NCBI RefSeq assembly: GCF_963678635.1
Contig: NC_087070.1
Location: 23,549,419-23,613,418, forward strand
Direction: 5' to 3'
Length of the DNA stretch: 64,000 nt
Source of the DNA: Symsagittifera roscoffensis
Taxonomy: Eukaryota > Xenacoelomorpha > Acoela > Convolutidae
The position numbers were made by a program, and so were the translations under genes. Shown here piece by piece: positions 22,529 to 35,159 of this stretch (its first letter is position 1; each line of letters starts with the position of its first letter). The notes beneath the pieces were generated by a model that searched no databases, had not been told where the DNA came from, and saw only the letters and a program-made list of their open reading frames with translations.

Positions 22529-22867
22529 TTAATTTGTACATTGTACTTGATTGATTTGATTTTGATGTTTCGATGTACTTCTTCTGTAGTTTTGATTTTG
22601 TTTGTGTAAATTTCGTAGCAGTGACTGGAAATATATTTTTGATCTGTTTTGATAGGTGTTGTTACTGGTTCTAGAAATATCACGAGATCTATCCATATAA
22701 TAATTATTATTTGGTCTTTTGTTAGAATTGTTTTGTGATATATTATTTGAGTGATTCTTACTTTGATTGTTTGAATAGTTTCGGTTTCGACTATTTGAAG
22801 GTTTTTGGCGAACGGGCAATAGAATAGTATCTATTCCGAGGGTTCTAAAATGAGCGGTTACTATCAA
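22529..22867 (-). pseudogene. gag basic region (copy 2, open frame)
   Basis: 112 codons, Asn/Ser/Arg-rich (NHSNNISQNNSNKRPNNNYY), then ...KHQNQINQVQC. It lies just downstream of the zinc knuckle at 23,185-23,230. Low-complexity and basic, as expected of a nucleocapsid-like RNA-binding region. Confidence 0.5.
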
Positions 22868-23184
22868 AGTTTGAATACAATATTCTCTTAGATTTTGATC
22901 TAGAGTAAATTTTTTAATACTGTTTGTTTTAAATATTTGATCTCCTATATCTGTTTTGTGAATAGTGTTGTCACTTTTGTCAATCTGGTGATCTTCTTTG
23001 AAAACATTTGAATAGGGGGTTGTGATTTGCTATTAATCTAGAAGTTTGAGAGTGGTTTCGTTGAGCTATTACTAATTTGAACATTTTTTTTGGTAAATTT
23101 TGATCTTTGTTCATTTATTGATAAAAACATATGCTTAATTCTCTATGTTTTTGTGGTCTATTTAAGTTACTTTGCTGTTTTTGT

Positions 23185-24840
23185 CTGCATTCAGCAATGC
23201 TATATCCTTATCTATGACAATTGCTACAGCATTTTTTGAATGATGGTTTGCCTATGAATTTTGAAATCTTTTTATGGGCTCCTAGAATTCGAGTAATTTT
23301 TTCGGCTAACTCTTTGGTAGATTCTTGGCTTTTAATAGTTATTGAAGTTGCTGTTCGCACAATACTTACGTACTGTAGTTTTAATTTTTCTGTTCCCTCT
23401 AATTCCATTGCGATTTTAGATTGTTCTTAATTACCTACTAATTTTCGGAAATCTATATTGGGTTCTGATTGATGATGGATGTGATGCTCTCTTTTTCGTA
23501 ATTGTGGTTTTGAAGTTGTCATTAGAAATTCGGTCAGTTTTGTATTGTTGTAATCCTGGAAAGCAAGAAAAAAAATTTCGCACTAAAAATTTATTTTGCT
23601 TAATACTGCGAGTTGTTTTTTTTTTGTTTTGTTCGGTAGTCGTTGCATAAAACACTTTGAAGTTGTTTGTTTCGTTCATAGAGTTTGTTTGGATTAATGC
23701 TAATCGTCTATGTATCCAATTTTGATGTAGAGGTGTGCTTATAGGTTATGGGCCCATATCATAGATTAAATTTTTGTAACAGCTTTTAAGCAGTCTCCTA
23801 CTGAGTACTCAGGATCTGTTCTTGATGAACCATGAAAGGTTTATTGGATATTATAGATTCTTCCCCCCTAAGGTAAGGATTCATTGTTATTTGTAGAGAT
23901 TTTTCTGTGTTTGTTGTTAGTGTAAAATTTGATTTTTTTGGGATTTTGTGTTGTTGTAAAAAGTAAGGTAATGAGATGTCTTTTCTCATCGGTTTGTGAT
24001 GGTAATCTTGAGTGTTTTAATGGTTTTGTGCTTGTATATTATTAATAAGCACTGCCTGATTTAGTCTTTGAGGAAATTATTGCTGTGGTTATCGTGGTTG
24101 TTGAGGGTTCAGATATGGTTCGAGAATATATGGTTTGAAAAATATCATCGGGTTGATCTATAATATTCCAGTGATCGTTTTGTTGGTTTTTGTTATTTAT
24201 TGATGTTGATTTTGATGGAAGTAATTTTCATCTTTAGAATAGTGTGGTTGGTTTTTTGTGAATTGGCTGTTAGTTGGTTTTTTGTGTTGAAAAAATGGAT
24301 AGTTTTCGGTGCGATCCGTCGGAGACTCTAACATATCATTAAACACCTTGATTGAAATTTTGGTTTTGGTATTTATTGAGTATAATTATTTTCCTGAGGT
24401 TAAATTTGTGTTTGAGAATTTGGTTTTGCTATTGGATTGCTGATATTATTATTTGTTAAAAAGTCCTAGTTATGATTAGGAAAGTTATTGCCATTTCCGT
24501 GTTTTTGTTCAGTAGATTGTCGTTTTTTGGTTATTGGTCTCTTTGTTTGGTAATCCAAAAGCAATTATTTGGGGATAATGGATGGCTTAACTGAGGATTT
24601 TACAGTTGTTTGTGGCCAAGGAGTTTTAATTTTTTTTTGGTATCGTAAGTGTTGGGTGAATAGCGGAAAAATTTGTTGGGTTGTTGTAGGTAGTGTTGCA
24701 AATATTTCTTCAATTACAAAGTGTGATGGAGTTTGGATATCTTGTTGTGCTAAATTTGACGTTCCATTAAGGGTTTCCTGTGTATTTATGAATGTTGAGT
24801 TTAAGCTGTTAGTGCTTGATATATCCTTGAACATTGATTT
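23185..24840 (-). pseudogene. gag remnant with degenerate zinc knuckle (copy 2)
   Basis: Same organisation as copy 1: KKCCSNCHR near 23,230 followed by a stop and GYSIAEC. The upstream open stretch 24,834-24,565 (SLNSTFINTQETLNG ... TTTQQIFPLF) is the probable N-terminal gag region. It is longer than in copy 1 because a few bases differ near 24,670. Confidence 0.6.
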
Positions 24841-26953
24841 ATAATTTTAAGGTGTGGTGTCTATTGGGAGTGGAATTACTGCTTAATAACCTCAATGCAC
24901 GAAACTAGTAACAATTGCTGCAGCTAAAAGATCTTTTGGGATGTTAAAAATTAGTATATGAGAACATTCCGGGTCCCATACACAATCTATTTTGTCTTTT
25001 GTTTCATCTTTTAATCGATTTAACTAATATTGTTTCATCATTTCTTTGTGGTCAAACTTTTTTCCAAAATAGAACAGCGTAGATGATGCAATTTTTTGAA
25101 AATTGAGTTTTTCTTTGTGAGTTTTGATGTAGAATTATTTAAAGTTTATTCTGTGAAAAATTTTGAGAAAACAATTTCTATATAATCTGTTTGTATTCTG
25201 TGTGGTGATTGATTTGATTATTGGGGTAATAAGTTTCGATAGTGAAAATGCTGTAAAATGAAGTGATAATAGTGATGACTGGTAAAGAGTGATCAAGTAT
25301 TTTCTAAAGATTTTTTAGGAATTATTGTTTACTTGGGCTATTTCTTTTTTTTGAACAAATTTGCTATTAATTTTTCCTCTAGCGGGATCGCTCTGAGGGT
25401 GAAGAACAAAAGGAAGGATATAACTATTGTCAAAATTTTCCTTGTTTTGAATCATTTTTTCGTGCGGAAGTACAGTTAATGTGTAACTTTCAAATCGCTT
25501 TTTTGGTTGATTCCAATTATAGAGTCTTACTGGTTTGCGGAGGTATAAATTTTTTATTCTGCGTTTACACTTATAGATGATGCTGTTGAGGATTTTAATA
25601 CCTAAAAAATTCTTTGATCATATATTGGTTTAATTTATCGTTGAATAAATCTCGAAGATTTTGGAGTTCTTTTATTGTGGTTGAGTCATATTCCGAAACT
25701 GCATTTCATATTCTGGAGATTTTTTGTTTCATAAATTGTTTTTGTTTGTGATTATTGCCTTCTTTCTTGTTTTTTGATCTGACTGTTTGTATTTTTTATT
25801 GTGGTGTAATTAGAAGATCATCACTTTGTCTTTAATTAAACAGTTGTGGAAAACCATTATTTGTTTGTTTCCTAGATTATCTTTTGACATAAGTGTTAGA
25901 ATGATGGTTGCAAAATCCACGGGTTAGGCTTGTTTTCTCCTGAACTGTTAGTTCTTACCATTTTTGTGAGGTGACCTTGATCTTGGGATACAGGGTGTTG
26001 ACTGTAGATGGGTTGGAGAGAGAGTATATCAATTCGTTAGAATGATGTAATTATTTCTTGGTAGTTGAGTTTTGTTTTAAGAAAAACTTAATTAATCTGA
26101 CTTCGGGTTTTTATTTGTGATCGAGGTTTAGAGATTAGTAAATCAATCCACAAGGTTCAAGTATAATCAGAACACAAGTAGAATGTTAGATATTCTTTTA
26201 AAATATACTAAATTGAGAGGAGTCGCTTAAGTGACAGATGAGTAACCGAAATTCTTCACTGTTTATCTTAATTAAAATCGTTAGTTTTTCAAAAAACTTT
26301 TCAGTCTTTTGTCGCTGACAAGGGTTGAACATTGAATCGAAGTTTGAGGTCGTTAAACAGCTTTATTAGGAGGTGGGTAGTGCAAATTTTATCTTGTTGA
26401 TCCAAGGAAAGCCCTGTGATCAAATATTTTTAATTGAAACAAAACTAAAATTAAAAAAGAATTAAGAATCCAAGGATAGCATTGATGATCTGATTTAAAG
26501 AAGAGTTATGTTGTTACAAAACAAGGATAGGCTTAACAATATTTAAGTTCAAAGTTTTATTAAAGCGAAAATATATAATTTGAGGAAAGGTTTGTTTCAA
26601 AAGTTAAAGAGTTAAATTATAGTAATTTCTAAGTGATTATGGTTATGTTTTAGACGAAGAAACAAAGAAACTTGATTTATTGGTGGATGAGGTTGTGCGT
26701 CATTTCGAAGCAAGGGATTTTTTTTTATAACTCTAATGAAACTAACTTTAAATTGATAAACTGACCAATTTTTTTTTCTTCAATTAATTATAAAGTTACA
26801 AAAGTTTCGAAATACTGCAGATTTATTTGAAATGAATGACATTTGTATCTTTTATCAGTCGTTAACATACTATATATTAATTGTTATAAATCATTTATAT
26901 ATCATTGAGAGGTAAATAGCTTGGAAATGAATCTTACTGCTCCAAGTAGTATT
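24841..26953. other. AT-rich region, no gene seen
   Basis: No frame of useful length on either strand and no repeat shared with the rest of the window was recognised. It lies where the 5' LTR and leader of the lineage-2 element would be. No TG...CA ends, primer site or second copy were found to support an LTR. Confidence 0.5.
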
Positions 26954-27274
26954 TCATGTTATTGAATGAAAATGTACTGCATTGATAATCTTGTAGAGAA
27001 GTAGTCGTTGCGGTCTGCGTTTTCGTTTCACGTTGTAGAGATTCGATCCGGTATTTGCGTTTTGACCTGGTGTAAGCTTGAATACGCTATAGTACTGATT
27101 AGTTGTATTGAGACGTGGAGGTAAGTTTTCAACACTTCTTAACATTTTTGTGTTATGTGTTTGGAACTTAGGTTTTATTTCTATTTTGAATTTGCTAAAT
27201 CTAATTTTGTTGAGGTCTTTTTTCGAGACTCGTGCTCGTACCAGGTGGGTTAAAGTCCGGGATGGCTCACCCAT
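26954..27274 (-). other. Unrecognised open frame, 106 codons
   Basis: The frame begins MGEPSRTLTHLVRARVSK and is rich in Lys/Arg/Asn/Thr. The local sequence is less AT-rich than its surroundings. No domain is recognised, no neighbouring exons were found, and no copy exists elsewhere in the window. It may be a short exon, an LTR remnant or chance. Confidence 0.15.
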
Positions 27275-29479
27275 AGAGTAATTTCAGATGGGGTACACCG
27301 TCTGTTCGTCACGCTATCTTATTTTTGGCCGGATAGATTCTCCAACTTGCTAGTCTGATACCGATCGTTGTTTTACTTTTTTATCTCCGAGTCTCAATAG
27401 ATCTAGTGTAGACTTAATTTGCGAGATAAGATATCAGAAATTGTTCAGAAGAAAAACGACTGTTTGCCAAGTTATCTCTATTCTGTTCTGTTGCTCAAAC
27501 TATGAATAGTTTCAGCTGTAGAGTTTATGGTCAGTGTTACTTATGGTTTGTGATTGGTTAGTTAGAAATATTTTACAGAAATGTGTATATCAATAATACA
27601 ATTGGATATAAATACTAGTTTTAAACTTGTTCCTCTTTTGAACAATGTTTTCATTTTTGGCACTGTTGAGCTACTGTTTTTCGACACTGTTGTACTGCCC
27701 CGTTTGTCGGTATGCTATGCTGAAAAAAGTCAGCTAGTGGGTTGTTTCTTCACATCTAGTTTCACCTTTTCACCTCTCATTTTGTTTCTTCTGACTTTTT
27801 TGTGTCTGATGAAAGACTCAAAGTAATCGATATTTTGTTCATTCCGAGTTTTATTTAATGCTAAATATTTGGAAATTGGGCTATTTTTGGCATCGCCCAA
27901 AATTTCGTAAGAAATTAGACAAAGTGATTCTCTTTTCAGTTCGACAAATTCTTCAGGCTGCGAGAGCGATTTTCCAGTTGTTGAGAGCAATTTTTCAATA
28001 ATTAAAAAGTGAATAGTTTTTAGCTGGTAAAATGAACGCAAAATCAGTAGATTATGAGCCCTCTGGCAATTAAACTGAATAGACAAAAATTTGAATTCTG
28101 GGCTCCAAAAAACCAATTAAGAAATGATCAAATGTCAACTTGCGTGAAAAGATTTAAGCAAAACTTGGAAATTTGGGCTAAAAGATAGCAATTAGGAGAA
28201 TGATCAAATGGCAACGTGCGTGAAAAAGTTTGCAGCTGGCATGTTTTCAGGCGTTGCTTCCTTCACAGAAATTTCACCGACATCAATTATGTAATAATCT
28301 TTTAATGTCAGTTGACCAAAATAACCCATTTATTAAAATTTTGCAGTTCATTTGAAAATTGGGGATTTGTGAAAAACAGTTGAAATAAGAGATTTATATT
28401 TCAAGTCGAAATGGATTTCCTGGTAAGTTTGAAATCAAATATTGAAAAATTTCCTAGAAAAATCTCTCGTTTCGGAAATTTGGTGCTTTTACTAAAGCAG
28501 AACTGAGACAGAACATTTAAAGCAGAACTGAAGCAGAACATTTAAATTTTATGGTTTTGAGTTTTTAGAAATTTTGAGGAACTTCAAGGAAAACTTAAAA
28601 AAATTTTATCTTGCTTTTCATTTTTTTATTATCCTTCATTTTTCAGTGATTTTTTCCATAGTTTCTTATTAACCAAAAGTACTGAAAAAAGTAGTATGAT
28701 TCTTTTCAAGTAAAGTAGCACAGGTTATTTTAGTAGTGTCGTTTTTATGTATCTGTTTCAAATATATTTTGTCACCTTTTCATCTGAATTTTAAGCTTCA
28801 AAAAGCCTTTCTGCTGGTAATTTTCTGCAATATAGTGGCATGAATATTTGTTTTCGGTTGTGTTTGCTCCGCTTGAAGTCGAAACACAGTGGCAGTTTAA
28901 GAGGAATGCATTTCTTTTTGGTCAGAACTTTTTTGGCCTGTTTTTTTTCGAATTTTTGTTGAAGATCAGCACCTACAAGAGAAAACTTTAGATTTGTTTT
29001 CGTCAGAACATTCAAAAAAGTTGTTTGCCATATCTAATGAAGGACCCTTCAGTAGTGATTGTCCTGAAAATTTTTCTGCTGGGACGAAAAGAAAAAACGA
29101 GCTAATGCTTTTGTCAGAGCAATTTCGATTAGAGCAAGGGGTGAAACTATGATTTTTTCCAGGAGGATTTTTTGACATGTTAGGTAAACCACATTATTTC
29201 TTAAAATACTATAAAAGCTCTAATTTTCTGAAAGAAACAATTTTCGAAGCAAGCAATTTTTTTGACAAAAATGCAAAAAAAACAAAAATTGCCATAAGGC
29301 CAAAAAGTCTGAAACACCAACAATTTTGACATGATTGGATGCTTTTGGCCTGCACGCCTTCATTAACATATTAGTACATTTTTTCGTCACTTTATGGTAA
29401 GTCGTGAAAAGATATCGTACAGAACACCCAAAAAATCAAAACGCAACCCAATCCCCCACCCACACACACGCACAAATAC
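27275..29479. other. Non-coding AT-rich region
   Basis: The longest frame is a 128-codon minus-strand stretch (28,116-27,730), ending KVKLDVKKQPTS, with no recognised domain and no coding support. Two short phrases (AAAGCAGAACTGA; AATGATCAAATG) are locally repeated near 28,120-28,530. Nothing else was seen. Confidence 0.4.
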
Positions 29480-29487
29480 ACTATATT

Positions 29488-29906
29488 CAGGGACGGATTT
29501 AGGGGTATGCGGACGCTTCTTTCTCAGGGATTCGACCCCCTGCCGAGCCAAAGGGTCCCCCCTTTGTACTATTTTGAAATATCCATTTTTGGTGACGAAC
29601 CCTAAAATTTTTCTAAAGGCACCTTTGGCGCCAAAATATTCTAAATTTTAAGGGGAGCGCGCGCCAAAAAAACGCGAGTTTTTTCGTCAAAATTTTCCAA
29701 AAATTGCCCAAAAACGCCTTTTTAGCCAGTTGTTTTTTGAAAATTTTGCCTGCGACGCAAAAAATTTGGCCAAAGCAGGACTTTCTAGTGCTTTGGGAGA
29801 GCTCGAAAAATGAATTTGGTCGACCTAAAAAAAAGGTCGTCAAAATTTTCACAAAGTTTTTGAAAATCCGCCCCCCCCCCTCGTGAAAATTTTAGTACCG
29901 CCCCTG
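29488..29906 (+). mobile_element. hAT-type MITE, copy 1
   Basis: A 419-bp non-coding element. The 5' end CAGGGACGGATTTAGG and the complement of the 3' end (CAGGGGCGGTACTAAAA) form terminal inverted repeats. It is flanked by 8-bp direct repeats, ACTATATT (29,480-29,487) and ACTATATC (29,907-29,914), which is the hAT target-duplication length. The interior shares GCGCGCGCCAAAAAAACGC and GGTCGACC-like blocks with the copies at 36,070 and 43,018. There is no transposase frame. Confidence 0.85.
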
Positions 29907-29914
29907 ACTATATC

Positions 29915-30507
29915 CGTCTCTGAAATTATTTTTTTTTCACTTAAATCAATTTCATGGTAAAGCGCTTCTAATTATTTGTAAGTATTTTCAGCAATTTTTT
30001 GTTCTTTGTTGCTTTTTTGCGTCTCTTTTTTGTCTGAAAAACCATAGCTTAAAAAAAAGTTTTCCCGAAGTTATTTCATTTTTTAATTTTGATTTTCTAT
30101 TCAATATTGTTTTGCAATTATTTCCTGCTGATTAAGTTTAATTCAACTTAGAATTTTGTTCAATTTTTAAATTGCAAAAAAAGTGGCAGATCAATCAATA
30201 TTGCCTTCAGATAGTTTATTTCTAAGAAAACTACAATGTCTCCCATGCCGGAAAGCTGCTCAAAAAGGTGCGAAAGAACCTTCTTGACAGATTCATAAAT
30301 GGCAATAAATACTTGCCGAAGACAAAGCTGGAGCTTAAAGAACCGCGCGAGTTTTGGATATGATTAAATGTTCTCAACTTTGTAGTACACTACTTGGTAA
30401 GTGATTGTTCCAGGCAGAACAAAACGAATTTCATAACATAAGAAAACCACATAATTAGTATGATATATGAGTTGCACTTGAAGAAGTTGTCTCCATTAAA
30501 ACAAACG
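29915..30507. other. Intergenic, nothing recognised
   Basis: AT-rich, no shared repeat or frame noticed between the hAT-type MITE and the first R1 copy. Confidence 0.4.
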
Positions 30508-31029
30508 AGACTGCTCGTATCAGAGCAAAACCCTGAATGTTCCGACTGCCTTTCCAGGTCTATGGAGCAGCAATAACTTGAAAAATTCAAAAATAATAAA
30601 ATCAAAATCAATTTAAAAAAAAAAGTGAGACTATTGTGTGAAAACATACCCCCACACGCCATATTAAGTACAAAGTGATAGATTTAGCTCCTGTTAATAA
30701 ATCAATTATGGCATATAAGCTTCCTTGAACTAAATTGGAACAATTTCTAGAACGAATTAAAATTCGCTTACGTGTTAATACCGCGAAAGATATCGCGCGT
30801 TAAGTGTCCCAAATTGGCCTAAATTGCTATATTTAAACCCCCATAACTTTGAGAAAAATGATCACAGGTGAAATATCTTTTCAAATTTAAGCTCGAAACA
30901 ACAAGAGTTTTTCGAATGATGTTGAGTCAAAATTGTCAAAATTGGGTAGTTAAAAAGTCGAAACTTGTCTGAAGAAAAAAAACTCACCCCAGCACAAATA
31001 TTCCCTTACTTTCGTCACGAAAGTAGCAA
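30508..31029 (-). mobile_element. R1 repeat (possible Helentron-like non-autonomous element), copy 1
   Basis: R1 is a ~520-bp non-coding family. In the plus sense it begins GTTCCGACTTTCG, continues through TTTGTGCTCGGGGTGG, TCTTCAGACAAATTTCGACT and TTATATGGCGTGTGGGG, and ends with GTCGGAAC, an AGGGCTTCGCCCT hairpin and GATACGAGCAGTC. This copy is inverted: it starts AGACTGCTCGTATCAG and ends near GTCACGAAAGTAGC. No coding capacity. Confidence 0.75.
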
Positions 31030-31151
31030 CAAAAAGAAAACGATGGAGAAGGAAACACCAGCTGCTCATTGCATTAAAAAAATTGTGATAGCAAATCTTA
31101 AAAATTTCAAGCTATGGCATTAAGATTTTCGTTTGACCGTGGTTAATTATT

Positions 31152-31673
31152 TCTCCGACTTTTGCAACGAAAGTAACGGAATATTAGTGCTCGGGGTGGT
31201 GGGCTTTTTTTTCTTCAGACAAATTTCGACTTTTTAACTAGCTATTTTTGTGCCAGTTTTGTTGCATCATTCAAAAGGTATTGTCCTGAGCTTAAATTTG
31301 ATAAGTTTTTTCTCCTGTGATCTTTTTTCGTAAAGTTATGGGGGTTTAAAGATTGCCATTTTGGCCAAATTTGGACAATTAACTCGCGATATATTTCGCA
31401 TTATTAACGCGTAAACGGAGATTTAATCTGTCTTAGAAATCGTTCCAAATTGGTTGAAGAAATCTAATTTACCATAACTGATATGTTACTAGGAGCGAAA
31501 TTTATCACTTTTTACTTATATGGCGTTTGGGGGTTATTTTCAAAAAAAAATCTCAAACTTTTATTTTTTTTCCATTTTATTCTATTACATTTAATTTTTT
31601 AATTTTTTTTTGGTTCGATAGACCCTAAAAAGCAGTCGGAACATCCAGGGCTTCGCCCTGATACGAGCAGTCT
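31152..31673 (+). mobile_element. R1 repeat, copy 2
   Basis: Complete copy. Start TCCGACTTTTGCAACG, end GGGCTTCGCCCTGATACGAG then CAGTCT. It is followed only 3 bp later by the next R1 copy in the same direction. Confidence 0.8.
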
Positions 31674-31676
31674 TGT

Positions 31677-32204
31677 TGTTCCGACTTTCGATGCGATAGT
31701 AACGGAATATTTGTGCTCGGGTGAGTTTTTTTCTTCAGACAAGTTTCGACTTTTTAACTAGCCATTTTTGACGGATTTTTTAAATATCATTCAAAAGCCA
31801 TTATTGTCCTGAACTTAAATTTGAAAAGGTATTTTACCTGTGATCCTTTTTGTAAAGTTATTAGGGTTTAAAAATTGCCATTTTGGCCATTTTGACCAGT
31901 TTGGGACAATTAACGCGCGATATAATTCGCGCTATTAACGCGTAAGCGGAGGTTTAATCCGTCTTATAAATTGTTCCAAATTGGTTGAAGAAATCTAATT
32001 TACCATAACTGATATGTTACTAGGAGCGAAATTTATCACTTTCTGCTTATATGGCGTGTGGGGGGATGATTTTCAAAAAAAATCTCAAACTTAATTTTTT
32101 TTTCATTTTATTCTTTACATTTAATTTTCTAATTTTAGTTTTGCTTCGATAGACCCTAAGAAGCAGTCGAAACATCCAGGACTTCGCCCTGATACGAGCA
32201 GTCT
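31677..32204 (+). mobile_element. R1 repeat, copy 3 (head-to-tail with copy 2)
   Basis: Complete copy: start GTTCCGACTTTCGATG, end ACTTCGCCCTGATACGAG then CAGTC. It is directly adjacent to copy 2 in the same orientation. Confidence 0.8.
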
Positions 32205-33514
32205 TCATTTTGCTTATCGATAATTTCCCTTCTTTGCGAAAAAATTGATTGAAATTCTTCTTAAGTAAGAAAAAACATCAAAAAAAATATTGGAAAAACA
32301 CCTGATGAAGCGATACATTTTTTTCTTTGGGTTTTCGTTTATCGAAACTTTATTCTTTCTAGTTTTTTTCGCTATTAATTACTTCTAACTTCGAAAGAGG
32401 TAAAATTATACTGAAATGGAAATCAGCTGGCGAAATTCGTTGAACCGAAAATAGCATTACAAGGCTTGCTTCTTTTCTTTCACATTGGGGTGTGTGAAGA
32501 AAATTAGAAGGTTGGTTCAGGTCATATTTGAAAAAACTGAAGATGAAACCACAAAAAAAAGAGTAAGACTCCAAAAAATAATAAGCTCTTGGAGAAAATT
32601 CAAGAAAAAACTGATCAAAAAAATTTCTGATCTCATTTTTCAAAAACACCGGTTGGAACTTAGAAAAGTTATACGTTTAAGTGGAAAATAACGTCCTCAC
32701 TGTTAACAATTCACCGCGTTTTTAAGTGAATTCTTTGAAAAAATTTGCAAAAATATAGAAAACAAAATGATGCTACTGCAAATGTTACTGCAAAACAACT
32801 TTGGCGTACACTCTTATCAAAAAAACTGGATAATATATTATTGCGTTTTTGAAGACAATTTATTTAGAAAGTCGTTTTTTACTCAAAAGGCTGGAAGAAC
32901 TGATATCAGATCTAGACAACTCGCAAGTGAAGAATTTGCACAACGACTGATTTTCGTATTAACGCATACTTTGCATCAAAGGGCATTGATTTGGCCAAAA
33001 AAGCTCAAACGTTCCCAATGAGAGCTTTACTGCAAAAACTTTAGTCAATATTCTTCCAAAAAAATAAAAACAAGAAAAAAGACGGCCATAGACTAATAAG
33101 AGGCAGCCTTGATTCCTCTCACAATTGAAATAGATTTCCATAAAACTTTTACAAAAGCAAAAAAATGCCAACTTGTAAATTTTTAGAGAAAAAAATCTCT
33201 GGAAGCTTTCCACCAATGTCATTATATCAAACAAAAAGGGTGAAAACAGAAAACGTATCATTTCTTCGTATCAAAAGTTTTAATGAAAATTTTGATGTAG
33301 CTTTCAATAAATACTTTGCTTTCCAGGATAACCAAAAGAACAATCGCTGACGCCATAGTGACCCCCTTTTGACAATAGAATGGCACTGAAACGCTCATTT
33401 TTGATCAAAAAATTCCACCTCATTCTCACAGGTGGCTGCCATAGATTTTTATGTTTTATAACGACTGAAAAGATCATTTCACTCATCAAAAAAGGGACAA
33501 AAACTCAAATATTT
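32205..33514. other. Intergenic, no convincing gene
   Basis: Short frames on both strands, the longest being 100 codons at 33,261-32,959 minus. A Lys/Arg-rich 68-codon plus-strand frame lies at 32,485. None has a recognised domain. No repeat family member was seen. Confidence 0.35.
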
Positions 33515-35090
33515 TGAGAAGGAAACGTAAAAAAATTTTTCATCGCAGAAATCATTGGATAGTCAACATTTTTCACCACAAAAATCATTGGATACAAAAA
33601 TCAGGGAAACGTTTGACAATTTTAACAGTTTCGAAGCTTAGAAACTATTTTTTTTCATTGGAAGTCAGGGAAGGGAGTCAATTTTTTTTGATGTAAGAAA
33701 TTATCCATTGAAATCACTGTTTCAAAGACCAGAAGTTGTGTGACTCAGAACAACCCTCTCTAGTCAGATCAGAACGGAGCACAAATATGCTGTCACTTTT
33801 TCGAAAATTTTTTCATCACAAAAATCATTGTATAGTAAACAAAATGTTCACCACAAAAATTGTTGGATACAAAAATCAGGGAAACGTTTGACAGTTTTAA
33901 CAGTTTCGAATCTTAGAAAAAAATTTTTTTCATTGGAAGTCAGGGAAGGGAGTCAAGTTTCTTTGATGTAAGAAATTATCCGTTGAAAATCACAGTTTCA
34001 ATCCATTGAAATCACTGTTTCAAAGACCAGAAATTGTCTGACTCAGAACAACGCTCTCTAGTCAGATCAAAATGGAGCACAAATATGCTGTCACTTTTTC
34101 GAAAATGTTTTCATCACAAAAATCATCGTATAGTAAAAAACGTTCACCACAAAAATTGTTGGATACAAAAATCAGGGAAACGTTTGACATTTTTAGCAGT
34201 TTCGAAGCTTAGAAACTATTTTTTTTCATTGGAAGTCAGGGAAGGGAGTCAATTTTTTTTGATGTAAGAAATTATCCGTTGAAAATCACAGTTTCAATCC
34301 ATTGAAATCACTGTTTCAAAGACCAGAAATTGTCTGACTCAGAACAACCCTCTCCAGTCAGATCAAAACGGAGCACAAATACGCTGTCACTTTTTCGAAA
34401 AAGTTTTCATCACAAAAATCGTTGTATAGTAAAAAATGTTAACCACAAAAATCGTTGGATACAAAAATCAGGGAAACGTTTGACAATTTTAACAGTTTCG
34501 AAGCTGAGAAACTATTTTTTTTATTGGAAGTCAAGGAAAGGAGTCAATCTTTTTTTATGTATAAATTTATCTGTTGAAAGTCACAGTTTCAATCCATTGA
34601 ATTCACTGTTTCAAAGACCGGAATTTGTCTGACTCAGAACAACCCTCTCTAGTCAGATCAAAACGGAGCACAAACATGCTGTCACTTTTTCGAAAAAGTT
34701 TTCATCACAAAAATCGTTGTATAGTAAAAAATGCTAACCACAAAAATCGTTGGATACAAAAATCAGGGAAACGTTTGACAATTTTAACAGTTTCGAAGCT
34801 TAGAAACTATTTTTTTTTCATTGGAAGTCAGGGAAGGGAGTCAATTTTTTTTGATGTAAGAAATTATCCATTGAAAATCACAGTTTCAATCCATTGAATT
34901 CACTGTTTCAAAGACCGGAATTTGTCTAACTCAGAACAACCCTCTCTAGTCAGATCAGAACGGAGCACAAACATGCTGTCACTTTTTTTTCGAAATTTTT
35001 TTCATCACAAAAATCATTGGATAGTCAAAAATGTTCCCCACAAAAATTATTGGATACAAAAATCAGGAAAACGTTTAACAATTTTAACAC
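33515..35090 (+). repeat. ~296-bp satellite array, four full units plus partial ends
   Basis: The landmark GACTCAGAACAACSCTCTC recurs at about 33,742, 34,040, 34,336 and 34,631, with a variant at 34,928. Spacing is 295-298 bp. A partial unit precedes it (33,515-33,737) and another follows. Each unit contains two related ~35-bp phrases (CATCACAAAAATC... and CCACAAAAATYGTTGGATAC). Each unit also keeps an open plus-strand frame of 60-100 codons beginning MSDSEQ or MSNSEQ with the phrase HKNRWIQKSGKRLT. Confidence 0.92.
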
Positions 35091-35159
35091 CTTTTTTCAA
35101 ATTGGATAAAAAACACTCTTGACTGAATTATTCAGCAAAATCAATCTTAATTTCCTTGA

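Larger units (their letters stand above)
19965..24840 (-). repeat. ~4.97-kb tandem duplication, copy 2
   Basis: Second copy, described at 14,970-19,962. It is slightly shorter because of small deletions (for example near 21,060 and 23,680). Its left edge is inside RT-B (start at 19,967, AAAACTTAAAGCATTTC) and its right edge in gag (24,834). Confidence 0.92.

Noticed and set aside
27730-28116. 128-codon minus-strand frame as a gene
   Set aside because: No domain, no splice context, biased composition; AT-rich intergenic sequence gives frames of this size by chance.
33515-35090. Regularly spaced repeats considered as a CRISPR-like array
   Set aside because: Units are about 296 bp and similar throughout; there are no short repeats with unique spacers, and the DNA is eukaryotic.
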